Shown here: piece by piece, positions 1-6,606 of the stretch
How positions within the stretch are numbered: position 1 is the stretch's first letter
Layout of the letters: each line of letters begins with the position of its first letter
Assembly (NCBI GenBank): GCA_003096235.1
Contig: PIXT01000071.1
Coordinates: forward strand, 1-13,884
Source: Candidatus Bathyarchaeum sp.
Lineage (GTDB): Archaea > Thermoproteota > Bathyarchaeia > Bathyarchaeales > Bathyarchaeaceae
Reading direction: 5' to 3'
DNA: 13,884 nucleotides
Notes under the pieces: model-generated
What the model saw: only the letters and a program-made list of their open reading frames with translations
Told to the model about the DNA's origin: nothing
Database searches by the model: none
Position numbers and translations under genes: made by a program

Positions 1-155
1 CCCCCAACCATTATACATGGACGCTTAACCTTGATAGATTTTACGCAAAAACAATTCAAAGCGAATCGCAGCATGCAGTAAACTCAAAAAGATTCCATGC
101 CACTTCCGTAAAATTCTAGATTTTGAACGCGTAACAAAAATGAGCTACAGACAAT

Positions 156-161
156 AAAAAA
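156..161 (-). terminator. T-run terminator candidate for the AbrB-like gene
   Basis: A run of six A on the plus strand reads as TTTTTT on the minus strand, about 45 bases past the stop codon of the AbrB-like gene. Archaeal transcription often ends at such T runs without a strong hairpin, and none is seen here. The assignment rests on position and base run only. Confidence 0.3.
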
Positions 162-206
162 GGTCAACTGAACTAAAATATCCAAATTTCAGTGCCTATT
201 CACAAG

Positions 207-674
207 TTACTTGAACACTGTTAAACTTGAATGATTTTTCGCTTCATCGATTAACGGACCTTTTACACAAAAACCCAATGCACGGCAGCTTCCTCGCACT
301 GAAAGCAAGCGGTCGCCCATGTTGACTCCATACTGTTTTAGGGTTTCCAAAGGAACAGTTATGCTTTTGTCTGGGTTTAACGTGACCACGCAGTAAGGCC
401 TTTCCGCAATCATTACAGTTTTTCCTTCAGGCAACTGGAAATTCGCCAGTTTTGGGTTTTCGTGTAGTATTCGTGACAACGGTGAATTCTTCAGCAAAGT
501 TACGGTGGTTACAGCAAATCCTCCAGAGCGTTTGCTGCCCGGAAACAAAATTACTTTGCATGGCGGCTTTAGGTTATATTCTGTGATTGCTTCATCTGGA
601 ACCATAACTTTTCCTTTACTGCTTACTTTTGACCAGCCGTAAACGTGTTTACCGCCCTTAACAAGTTTGGGCAT
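207..674 (-). CDS. Tandem AbrB/SpoVT-like DNA-binding protein
   Basis: A 155-residue protein built of two similar swapped-hairpin AbrB-like units, about residues 11-58 and 94-140. The units align without gaps around the V-P-x-E motif (V25-P26-D27-E28 against V107-P108-L109-E110) and again at P/R-G-S-x-R-x-x-G-F-x-V, giving about 10 identities in 31 positions. AbrB-like proteins normally dimerise to form the DNA-binding barrel; two units in one chain could form a pseudo-dimer. The likely role is transcriptional regulation, target unknown. The ATG has a GGTGA Shine-Dalgarno 10 bases upstream. The gene is divergent from the winged-helix gene at 772, so the 97-bp intergenic region may be shared and autoregulated. 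Fold assignment comes from motif reading; DNA binding is inferred from the family. Confidence 0.72.
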   Translation of the reverse strand: MPKLVKGGKHVYGWSKVSSKGKVMVPDEAITEYNLKPPCKVILFPGSKRSGGFAVTTVTLLKNSPLSRILHENPKLANFQLPEGKTVMIAERPYCVVTLNPDKSITVPLETLKQYGVNMGDRLLSVRGSCRALGFCVKGPLIDEAKNHSSLTVFK

Positions 675-771
675 ATGCTTGTTTCACCGCTACTGAGTAT
701 GTTAAATAGAATTTAATATTGATTGTTTATAGGAAAAGTCATATTTTCTGTTTCATCCAATATACACTTGA
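675..771. promoter_or_regulatory. Divergent promoter region between two regulator genes
   Basis: This 97-bp AT-rich region separates two divergent genes for DNA-binding proteins. On the minus strand, TATA-like stretches (CTATTTAACATAC, ATATTAAATTC) lie about 30-50 bases upstream of the AbrB-like start. On the plus strand, TGTTTATAGG near 724-733 is a plausible TATA element placing transcription start just before the TTG at 772. No clear long palindrome was found inside it. Confidence 0.4.
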
Positions 772-1188
772 TTGGCTTTGTCAGATGTTGACGGCTCGCT
801 TAAGTCTCTTAACGAGAAACTCGACTGGATTATTAACCGCCTCAACTATCTGGAGAACGTTCTCACAGAAAGCCAACAATACCCCGAAGTTGTCAGTTTT
901 CTTCAAAGCCTAAAACTGGGAACCGCCCTATACGGGGAACCCCTAAAGACCCTCAACCGAATCGTATCTGCACGCAAGCTCATAGAATCAACAACACAAA
1001 AAGACGAAATAACAAAAATAATACTCAACTACATCGCATTGAAAGGACCAAAAAACATCAGTGAGCTTACCCGAGAAATCAAACGGCAACGCGGAAAAGC
1101 TTCACGTACAACAATAAGAAACAGGGTAAAACAGCTTGTCAACTCAAACACGTTAGTTAAAGATGCAAACCGTTACTGTCTGCGTTGA
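772..1188 (+). CDS. Winged-helix transcriptional regulator with N-terminal coiled coil
   Basis: A 138-residue protein. Residues about 8-45 (SLNEKLDWIINRLNYLENV) look like an amphipathic coiled coil that could mediate dimerisation. Residues about 80-138 look like a winged helix-turn-helix: a GPKNISELTREI helix, the TTIRNRVKQL recognition helix, then an NTLVKDANRYCLR wing. The pattern suits the broad MarR/TrmB-like class of archaeal regulators; effector and target are unknown. An in-frame stop lies directly upstream, so the TTG at 772 (or TTG 778) must be the start. No good Shine-Dalgarno is present, which fits a short-leader or leaderless message. The ABC exporter and two small genes follow in the same direction after a perfect inverted repeat, making local regulation plausible but unproven. 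Confidence 0.66.
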   Translation: MALSDVDGSLKSLNEKLDWIINRLNYLENVLTESQQYPEVVSFLQSLKLGTALYGEPLKTLNRIVSARKLIESTTQKDEITKIILNYIALKGPKNISELTREIKRQRGKASRTTIRNRVKQLVNSNTLVKDANRYCLR

Positions 1189-1197
1189 CCACCTAAC

Positions 1198-1213
1198 TGG
1201 ACAGAATTGTCCA
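1198..1213. promoter_or_regulatory. Inverted repeat TGGACA-N4-TGTCCA, candidate operator
   Basis: A perfect 6-bp inverted repeat with a 4-base spacer (GAAT) lies 50 bases before the start of the first small gene. It directly abuts a TATA-like AATAAATC at about 1213-1220. A dimeric regulator bound here would interfere with promoter recognition. The winged-helix gene ends 10 bases upstream, so its product is the obvious candidate ligand; that link is inference. Confidence 0.4.
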
Positions 1214-1263
1214 ATAAATCTAAACACGCTATCCAGACTATAAATTATTTGAGGTGAAGAAAC

Positions 1264-1548
1264 ATGAGTGACCATAAAAATGACGTGCCAAAACCAGAAG
1301 AAATCTCTGGCATCTTAGCGGCGGTATCCAAAGAAATTCCTGGACTAGTCAGAGGAGTCTTGGATGCGTTCTTTAGTCCCGAAGCAGCAGCAGACATGGG
1401 CAAATCTGTTGCAACATTCTACAAGACCCTCAAAGAAGGCGGAATCCCAGAAGAACAAGCGCTATCGATGACCAAAGATTACCTTGGCACACTAACCAAA
1501 TGGAGCGACAGCCTAAAAGGAATGAAGTTCGGACACCACGAGGGCTAA
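1264..1548 (+). CDS. Small soluble protein of unknown function, first of a related pair
   Basis: A 94-residue, mostly helical, acidic protein that I do not recognise. It has no signal peptide or obvious membrane segment; residues 24-37 (EIPGLVRGVLDAFF) form an amphipathic stretch. Residues 52-85 match, without gaps, residues 38-71 of the next gene product: F-x-K-T-L then G-[IV]-P-x-x-x-A-x-x-x-x-K-[DE]-Y-x-x-x-L-T. A strong GAGGTGA Shine-Dalgarno lies 6 bases before the ATG. The next gene begins 3 bases after the stop, so the two are surely co-expressed. The pair sits just upstream of an ABC exporter, suggesting an accessory or regulatory role in it, but nothing in the sequence fixes a function. 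Confidence 0.75.
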   Translation: MSDHKNDVPKPEEISGILAAVSKEIPGLVRGVLDAFFSPEAAADMGKSVATFYKTLKEGGIPEEQALSMTKDYLGTLTKWSDSLKGMKFGHHEG

Positions 1549-1551
1549 GCC

Positions 1552-1776
1552 ATGCGCGCAAAAGCCCTCTTCATTGACGTTTTATACTGTTCCAAACTGG
1601 CAGTTCAATCAGTAGGCTTGGTTACGCAAACTGCAATGAAAAGGCGAAAAGCAAAATTAGCCTTCAAAAAAACCCTGATAAGCCAAGGAGTCCCCCCAAA
1701 AGTAGCAAACGAAATCGCTAAAGAATACCCAAATCCATTAACCGAAATTGTTTCGTTAATCAAAAACAGTACCTAG
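1552..1776 (+). CDS. Small basic protein of unknown function, second of a related pair
   Basis: A 74-residue Lys/Arg-rich protein. Its N-terminal part (LFIDVLYCSKLAVQSVGLV, residues 7-25) is moderately hydrophobic and could touch or enter the membrane. A basic stretch MKRRKAK follows (residues 29-35), then the 34-residue segment shared with the preceding gene product (residues 38-71; 12 identities). The ATG lies 3 bases after the previous stop, with a GAGGG site at 1540-1544 inside the upstream gene. One protein acidic and soluble, the partner basic and possibly membrane-associated, suggests a heteromeric pair. The function is unknown; the neighbouring ABC exporter is the only contextual clue. 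Confidence 0.7.
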   Translation: MRAKALFIDVLYCSKLAVQSVGLVTQTAMKRRKAKLAFKKTLISQGVPPKVANEIAKEYPNPLTEIVSLIKNST

Positions 1777-1787
1777 TCTATATAGAC
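1776..1787. promoter_or_regulatory. 12-bp perfect palindrome GTCTATATAGAC upstream of ABC ATPase
   Basis: The palindrome starts at the last base of the small gene's stop codon and ends 43 bases before the ATPase ATG. A TATA-like GTTTATTTTC follows immediately (1790-1799), so it could be an operator for an internal promoter. Short AT-rich palindromes also arise by chance. Confidence 0.3.
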
Positions 1788-1830
1788 AAAGTTTATTTTC
1801 TATCATAAAAGTAGCAGACGTGACCAAAAA

Positions 1831-2763
1831 ATGAGCAAACAAACAGTAATACAAGTCGATTCGTTAGTGAAAAAATACAAAGACACAACAGCCGTTGACG
1901 GCGTCTCGTTTACAGTCAACAAAGGCGAAGTGTTCTCGTTTGTAGGACCAAACGGCGCAGGCAAAACGACAACCGTTGAAATACTTGTCTGCTTACGCAA
2001 CCTAACCGCAGGCAAAGCAACCGTCTTAGGTTATGATGTTTCAACCCGAAAAGGTCAACAGCAAATAAGAAAACGGGTTGGAGTTTTGCCCCAAGATTTC
2101 AGCACCTTTGACATGCTGACTGTCAAAGAAAACATCAACTATTACAAAAAAATGTATGACCGCGGACAAGACGTAGACGAGTTAATCAAGCTTGTTAACT
2201 TGGAACACAAAACTAAAGCATTGTACAAAAACTTGTCTGGCGGCTTAAAAAAGCGAGTAGCAATCGCAATAACTTTGGTCAACGACCCTGATGTCGTCTT
2301 TTTGGATGAGCCAACCACTGGTTTAGACCCAAAAGCGCGACGAGATCTTTGGAACCTTATTGAGGGGCTGCGGAATCAAGGAAAAACTATCTTCTTGACT
2401 ACCCATTACATGGACGAAGCAGAAGTTCTCTCTGACAGGGTTGTGATCATCAGTTACGGAAAAATCATTGCTAACGGGACTCCCAGTGAGCTTATCTTGG
2501 AGCATGGCGGAAAAACCACTTTAATTGTTGAAGAAGGCGGCAAAGACGCGTACAGTGTTCTTAAAGCAAAGTTTCCGAAGGCTCACTTAGATAATGGCGA
2601 CGTTTTAGTGCCCCTAAACGACAAATCAGATTTGCCCGAAGCGGTAATGGCGCTAAATGACGCCAAAACCAAGTTTGCAGAATTGGTGGTACGCAGACCA
2701 AACTTGGAAGATGTGTTTCTTAATCTTACTGGAAAAAAGATGGTGGATGGTGAACTAAATTGA
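1831..2763 (+). CDS. ABC transporter ATP-binding protein (ABC-2/DrrA-type exporter)
   Basis: A 310-residue nucleotide-binding subunit that powers an ABC-2 exporter at the cytoplasmic face of the membrane. All motifs are present: Walker A GPNGAGKTT (39-47), Q-loop Gln88, signature LSGG (135-138), Walker B VVFLDE (155-160), D-loop GLD (164-166) and switch His192 in TTHYMDEAE. Residues about 225-305 form the extra C-terminal region typical of DrrA-like exporters, ending in the usual LEDVFLNLTGK. The length is normal for the family. The ATG has only a weak GTGA-like ribosome site. The stop overlaps the permease start by 4 bases (TTGA), which implies coupled translation. The substrate cannot be deduced; DrrA relatives export drugs, lipids or polysaccharides. 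Confidence 0.93.
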   Translation: MSKQTVIQVDSLVKKYKDTTAVDGVSFTVNKGEVFSFVGPNGAGKTTTVEILVCLRNLTAGKATVLGYDVSTRKGQQQIRKRVGVLPQDFSTFDMLTVKENINYYKKMYDRGQDVDELIKLVNLEHKTKALYKNLSGGLKKRVAIAITLVNDPDVVFLDEPTTGLDPKARRDLWNLIEGLRNQGKTIFLTTHYMDEAEVLSDRVVIISYGKIIANGTPSELILEHGGKTTLIVEEGGKDAYSVLKAKFPKAHLDNGDVLVPLNDKSDLPEAVMALNDAKTKFAELVVRRPNLEDVFLNLTGKKMVDGELN

Positions 2764-3869
2764 AGCGAATCGCAGCAATTATAAACGGTGCCCTTAGAAC
2801 ATGGTTCAGAAGCAAAACTACGCTGTTTTGGACTCTTGCGTTTCCGATTCTTCTTATGCTGTTGTTTGGAGCAATTTTCAGCGTTACCGATGACCCACGC
2901 TTTGATTTTTATGTCCAAAACCAAGACATCGTCGACGGCGAATTCACGCCTCTGTCCGGCACGTTTGTTTCTATGCTAAACAAAACAGGTGTTCTGAACA
3001 TCAAAATGGTTGACCCCAACGAGAACACGGCAGACTACATCGACAAAAACGGCATTGAACTGATGCTGCTAATTCCAGACGGCTTCCACCAGTCATGCAT
3101 CGCCCAGAACGCAAGTGTTGTTCTGAAAACAGTTCCACCCGAAATCGACACTTCAGCCGCAACCGTAAGCGGAGTAGTTAACCAAATCGTGGAAGTATTT
3201 AATGCTGAAACAACAGGGGAGCAGCCTCCAGAAGTAGTTAAACTTGTATCTGAAAGTTTGGTGTCTGAAAACTACAGTTTCATAGACTTCTTTGTTCCGG
3301 GACTAATCGGAATGACAATCATGACCACCGGCATATTCGGAGCCGTTGGATGGAACACCCGAAACAGAGAACTGGGAATACTCAAAAAACTAGCCACAAC
3401 ACCACTCTCAAAATTCGAGTACATCATCGGAGTTATACTCTTTGAACTGGTCATGTGCACAATCTCAACAGTCGTGATCTTAGCCGTTGGAATACTGGTT
3501 TTCGACTTAAGCGTTCTACCCAACATTTACTCAATAATCCTCATTGCCGCAGGTGCAATAACCTTCCCCGGAATGGGTATGGTGATCGCAAGATTCGTAA
3601 AAGAAACAGACTCCGCCGAAGCTGCAGCAAACGCAATAACGTTTCCAATGATGTTTCTGTCCGGCAGCTTCTTTGCGTTAGAAGCGATGCCCGAGTTCCT
3701 GCAAGAAATCGCTAAAGTTTTGCCGCTGACTTACCTTAATAACGGATTAAGAGATTCTATGCTCTACGGTAACACACAAAGCACACTATACAATATCGCA
3801 ATAATTCTTGTGACAGGCATGATCTTCATCATCATAGGCTCCCTGATAACAAGCTGGAGAGAAGACTAA
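2760..3869 (+). CDS. ABC-2 type transporter permease
   Basis: A 369-residue membrane subunit partnering the ATPase. The layout is that of ABC-2 permeases with a large extracytoplasmic domain. TM1 is at about 22-41, then an exposed loop covers about 42-175, then five hydrophobic segments follow near 178-198, 222-248, 256-278, 290-308 and 342-364. The conserved LPLTYLNNGLRD element before the last helix (321-332) is typical. A basic N-terminus (MKRIAAIINGALRTWFRSK) matches the cytoplasmic coupling helix. Translation starts at TTG 2760, overlapping the ATPase stop. An expected single permease gene implies a homodimeric membrane core. Substrate unknown. Confidence 0.92.
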   Translation: MKRIAAIINGALRTWFRSKTTLFWTLAFPILLMLLFGAIFSVTDDPRFDFYVQNQDIVDGEFTPLSGTFVSMLNKTGVLNIKMVDPNENTADYIDKNGIELMLLIPDGFHQSCIAQNASVVLKTVPPEIDTSAATVSGVVNQIVEVFNAETTGEQPPEVVKLVSESLVSENYSFIDFFVPGLIGMTIMTTGIFGAVGWNTRNRELGILKKLATTPLSKFEYIIGVILFELVMCTISTVVILAVGILVFDLSVLPNIYSIILIAAGAITFPGMGMVIARFVKETDSAEAAANAITFPMMFLSGSFFALEAMPEFLQEIAKVLPLTYLNNGLRDSMLYGNTQSTLYNIAIILVTGMIFIIIGSLITSWRED

Positions 3870-4037
3870 AACCGCCAAAAACACCACTACAAAAAAGAAG
3901 CCCCATAAAATACGGATGAACGTGACTATGTTCACCTTTATCCGTTCACCAATCCTATTTAATAGACTAATAACACTTCATTATTGAAAATAACTTTTTA
4001 TCACCTGATAACATAGATCCTCTTTTCTCAACATTAG

Positions 4038-4065
4038 TTTTTTAGGTTGGAAAACAGCCTTTTTT
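4038..4065 (+). terminator. T-run terminator candidate downstream of ABC operon
   Basis: Two TTTTTT runs (4038-4043 and 4060-4065) lie about 170-195 bases past the permease stop. Archaeal RNA polymerase can terminate at such runs. No GC-rich hairpin precedes them. The distance leaves the exact end of the transcript uncertain. Confidence 0.3.
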
Positions 4066-4192
4066 CTGAAATTCCAAGCAATATAGTATTTTGTTCTCTT
4101 AACGTGTCTACGAGCATGTTAGTATACAAATTAAGTGTAAGAACATAGTTTGTAAATGCTCTGTAATGCACGACAACAGGTTAGCCAATTTG

Positions 4193-4208
4193 TGAACAAA
4201 ATTGTTCA
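4193..4208. repeat. Perfect palindrome TGAACAA-AA-TTGTTCA
   Basis: Two 7-bp inverted arms are separated by two A bases, 66 bases past the stop of the histidine kinase gene. It could form a small hairpin in the kinase 3' region or serve as a protein-binding site. It shares the TGAAC/GTTCA core with elements at 3917-3950. Confidence 0.45.
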
Positions 4209-4273
4209 GGTAGCCGATGAATACAAGTCATGTAACTCCCATTTTTCATCAAACAGTTTTTGTTCGAATTAAA

Positions 4274-5728
4274 TTAGGTATTTTTTATTGGTAATTTAAC
4301 CGTGAAGGTTGATCCCATGCCCTCTTCGCTTTTTACGGTGATGGTGCCGCCATTGCTTTCGACAAACCTCTTAGATATTGATAATCCTACACCCATTCCT
4401 TTAGCTTTCGTAGTGAAAAAAGGTTCAAAGATCTTGTTCATAATCTCTTGCGGTATTCCTTCGCCCGAATCTTGGAAACTGACTTCAACAAAATCCGTTG
4501 TTTTCTTTGTATAAACCTTCAGTTTTCCACCATTTTGCATTGCTTGTATTCCATTCGTGGCTAGGTTAATAAAAACCCGTTCCATCATGTTTTTATCTAC
4601 CGTTATGTCCGGGATTTCACCAAAAATTTCTATTATCTCAATGTTTTTTGAAGGGCTAACTTGAGACAGCACCTTTTTCAGTAAGGCATTGACATCTGTT
4701 TTCGTTTGTTCTGGTTTTTGTTTAGAGCCATAATCCTTTAGATTATTTACTATTTTGTCAGCATACTCTACTGAATTTTCAATATTTTCGAGAATTGCTT
4801 TTATTTCTTGACTCGTTGCAGATGAACTAGGAAGTCTTGAAATCTTTTTATCAATACGGTAAATCCCATATTGTATTGCTTGTAACGGATTCCTCAAATC
4901 ATGCCCTACCCACGTAGCCGTCTGTCTTGCAGCATTTCTCTCTGCTTCAAGAATTTCTTCTTGATTTGCTTTCAATCTTCTGCTCATTTTGTTCAAAGAA
5001 TCCGCCAAATCACCAATCTCATTTTTTGACTTGACATCATTTTGTAATCCCAGTTTTCCGTTACCAATCTCAACAGCCACAGCCCTCAATTTTTCAATCG
5101 GTTTTGAAATCGAACGGGACACTGTGATTCCCATTACAATAGTTAGGGGTATTAAAACTCCCATGATTATGCCTGTTCCTTGCTGAAGGAATATTGCGAA
5201 ATTTTCTGCTTTTTCAACATTTCTGTTTAATTCTTCTGTTTCATGCACAACAATACTTACAGCCGCCTTTCTTGCCCCTGAAGATGCATCATGGAACTTT
5301 AGAACCAATTCAGTCTGCTCTTTGAAATCAAATTCCTCTGGGTTTTGATCGTATGTTTCTATTAGTTGATTTCCGTATTCGAGGACTTCACCAGAAAATG
5401 ATTTCAGATAATCAAGCTGTTCCAGACTTTCCAGACATTCAACTTCCTTTTCTAAAATTGTGATTTGTTCTTCTAGTGATCCATGCCGATCAAAAAACTT
5501 CTCTTTATCTAATTCGTTTCCCAAAGTTAAATAAAGGAATGCATGACCTTCAGCTCTTTTTGCATAACTACTGGCTTCAGCAGCTACATCCACTTTTAAT
5601 TCATAATCTTCCAATTGTTCAAAAGAAGCAGCCAATCTTTGGTTAGAAAAAATTCCCAAAGCTCCAATGCTAGTTATTAATAAAGTGATTATTGTTAAAA
5701 CAATAAGCATTTTATTTGAAATCTTCAC
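4274..5728 (-). CDS. Membrane sensor histidine kinase with HAMP domain
   Basis: A 484-residue kinase. TM1 is at 7-27, a helical sensor region of about 155 residues follows (28-183, resembling four-helix-bundle sensors), and TM2 is at about 185-203. A HAMP domain (about 204-257) leads to a HisKA dimerisation helix with phospho-acceptor His276 in WVGHDLRNPLQ. The HATPase domain has the N-box Asn392, G1 DSGEGIP (420-426), F-box FEPFFTT (434-440) and G2 GMGVGLS (444-450). All catalytic motifs appear intact. The start is GTG with GGTG five bases upstream. It is the last of three co-oriented genes, 33 bases after the small protein, so it should phosphorylate the receiver protein of the same operon. 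The signal is unknown; the sensor region faces outside and carries no recognisable ligand motif. Confidence 0.93.
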   Translation of the reverse strand: MKISNKMLIVLTIITLLITSIGALGIFSNQRLAASFEQLEDYELKVDVAAEASSYAKRAEGHAFLYLTLGNELDKEKFFDRHGSLEEQITILEKEVECLESLEQLDYLKSFSGEVLEYGNQLIETYDQNPEEFDFKEQTELVLKFHDASSGARKAAVSIVVHETEELNRNVEKAENFAIFLQQGTGIIMGVLIPLTIVMGITVSRSISKPIEKLRAVAVEIGNGKLGLQNDVKSKNEIGDLADSLNKMSRRLKANQEEILEAERNAARQTATWVGHDLRNPLQAIQYGIYRIDKKISRLPSSSATSQEIKAILENIENSVEYADKIVNNLKDYGSKQKPEQTKTDVNALLKKVLSQVSPSKNIEIIEIFGEIPDITVDKNMMERVFINLATNGIQAMQNGGKLKVYTKKTTDFVEVSFQDSGEGIPQEIMNKIFEPFFTTKAKGMGVGLSISKRFVESNGGTITVKSEEGMGSTFTVKLPIKNT

Positions 5729-5761
5729 ATGAACACCAATTTGTTACAAAAATGAGGAAAA

Positions 5762-6055
5762 TTATCTTTTGTGATTTTGTATGCTATCAGACTCACCCTG
5801 TAATGATGCTACGCATTCGAGGAAATTTTTGTCTTCGAAAATTCTTCCAGTAGCATCTTCAAGGTATTGTTTGAAGAGGGCATCCAAGAAAGAATAGCCT
5901 AAACCAAATAATTTTTGCAATGCGTCCGTTATTTCTTTAACATCAATTGGAATTTTGTTCCGATCAACATTAAACTGCTCTTCTAAGACAATCCACACTG
6001 CCTTTTTTGGGCTCTCACCTAGCGAATCGAGTCCGCGTTCAATAACTTCTAACAT
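5762..6055 (-). CDS. Small helical protein, NitrOD5-like output domain
   Basis: A 97-residue protein from the ATG at 6055. An alternative TTG at 6094 would add 13 residues, but it lacks a placed ribosome site and the extension does not look family-like. The pattern L-E-x-x-x-x-G-L-D-S-L-G-E-S-x-K-x-A-V, then L-E-x-x-F-x-V, I-P-x-D, and L-x-x-L-F-G-L-G, followed by a helical end, resembles the small archaeal NitrOD5 output domain found in Nitrososphaerota and Bathyarchaeia signalling proteins. I recall this by pattern and could not search it. It lies between the receiver protein and the histidine kinase, which supports a role as docking or output partner. No DNA-binding or catalytic motif is seen. 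Confidence 0.6.
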   Translation of the reverse strand: MLEVIERGLDSLGESPKKAVWIVLEEQFNVDRNKIPIDVKEITDALQKLFGLGYSFLDALFKQYLEDATGRIFEDKNFLECVASLQGESDSIQNHKR

Positions 6056-6110
6056 CACTTCATTATAACCATGATTAGACAAAAAAATCACCAAAACTCA
6101 AAACCATTAC

Positions 6111-6563
6111 CTAACTCCTATTGTTCGTTAGCGTTTTTGCCTTCGTTTCGATGAATTTTGTCATTTTTTCTTCACTGAATTTTTTTTCTTCTTCTTGCTG
6201 TTTTAGTAGCTCTTTGATTTTTTCTAACAGTTTCTCAAAACGTACTGGTTTCACCAAAAAAGAATCTGCACGATTATTTACCGCCTCGATAGCATTAGAC
6301 ATTGAAGGATAACCTGTGAGCAGTATTTTCGCCATCTTAGGCGTTGTTTCCTTGAGTTCACCTAAGAGTTTTGTCCCTTCAATATCAGGTAGGCGCCAGT
6401 CAACGATTGCCAGATTATAAAAATTCGCATGAGACTTAGCGATTGCTTCTTTACCATTTTCAGCAGTATCTACAACAAAGCCTTCATCTTTCAATGCAGC
6501 AGATAAAGTTTCGCAAATAATTTCATCGTCGTCAATAACTAGAATTCTTGTAGCGCTATTCAT
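6111..6563 (-). CDS. Stand-alone receiver-domain response regulator
   Basis: A 150-residue protein with one CheY-like receiver domain (about 5-122). The acidic pocket (D11-D12-D13), phospho-acceptor Asp55 in IVDWRLPD, switch Thr83 in LLTGYP and Lys105 in LVKPV are all present, so it should be phosphorylated normally. Residues about 115-150 are a Lys/Glu-rich helical tail without a DNA-binding or enzymatic domain. Signalling must therefore go through protein contact, either with the small NitrOD5-like protein encoded next or with a remote target. The ATG has GAGG 7 bases upstream, and a TTTATAAA box at 6599-6606 places the operon promoter. It is the first gene of the three-gene signalling operon. 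Confidence 0.93.
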   Translation of the reverse strand: MNSATRILVIDDDEIICETLSAALKDEGFVVDTAENGKEAIAKSHANFYNLAIVDWRLPDIEGTKLLGELKETTPKMAKILLTGYPSMSNAIEAVNNRADSFLVKPVRFEKLLEKIKELLKQQEEEKKFSEEKMTKFIETKAKTLTNNRS

Positions 6564-6570
6564 AAATTAT

Positions 6571-6606
6571 CCTCAACAGATAATATCTAATAAATTCGTT
6601 TATAAA
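6571..6606 (-). promoter_or_regulatory. Promoter and ribosome site of the signalling operon
   Basis: On the minus strand a TTTATAAA box (6606-6599) lies about 25 bases before a likely transcription start near 6577, just upstream of a GAGG Shine-Dalgarno (6574-6571) and the ATG at 6563. The spacing is consistent with a short-leader archaeal message. The start site is inferred, not observed. Confidence 0.5.

Larger units (their letters stand above)
3870..4273. other. 404-bp convergent intergenic region with TGAAC/GTTCA elements and T-runs
   Basis: No convincing gene, tRNA or array was found here. It holds TGAAC at 3917-3921, GTTCACC at 3930-3936 and again at 3944-3950, an ACGGAT/ATCCGT pair (3912-3917, 3940-3945), and a TGAACAA-AA-TTGTTCA palindrome at 4193-4208. 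Plus-strand T-runs at 4038-4043 and 4060-4065 could end ABC operon transcripts. A 23-codon ORF at 3916 lacks a ribosome site and is not called. Confidence 0.5.

Noticed and set aside
59..73. 15-bp sequence AAGCGAATCGCAGCA repeated exactly at 2763-2777
   Set aside because: One copy is inside the permease start region and the other in non-coding DNA, with no extended similarity around them. A single match of this length is marginal in a window this size.
1..119. Possible 3' end of a plus-strand gene entering from the left edge
   Set aside because: Two frames are open from the edge (to stops near 81 and 119), but neither shows a recognisable motif and the fragments are too short to choose between.
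719..913. 64-codon plus-strand ORF overlapping the winged-helix gene
   Set aside because: It is out of frame with the winged-helix protein, has no Shine-Dalgarno, and its sequence shows no domain pattern.
2583..2924. 113-codon minus-strand ORF across the ATPase-permease junction
   Set aside because: It overlaps two well-supported genes with intact motifs and shows a low-complexity Lys/Ser/Arg-rich composition.
3916..3987. 23-codon ORF starting M-N-V-T-M-F in the convergent gap
   Set aside because: There is no ribosome site and the start lies inside the TGAAC/GTTCA element cluster. Length is within chance expectation.
4262..4270. GTTCGAAT, similar to a tRNA T-loop
   Set aside because: The flanks do not pair as a T-stem and no anticodon or acceptor arms are present.
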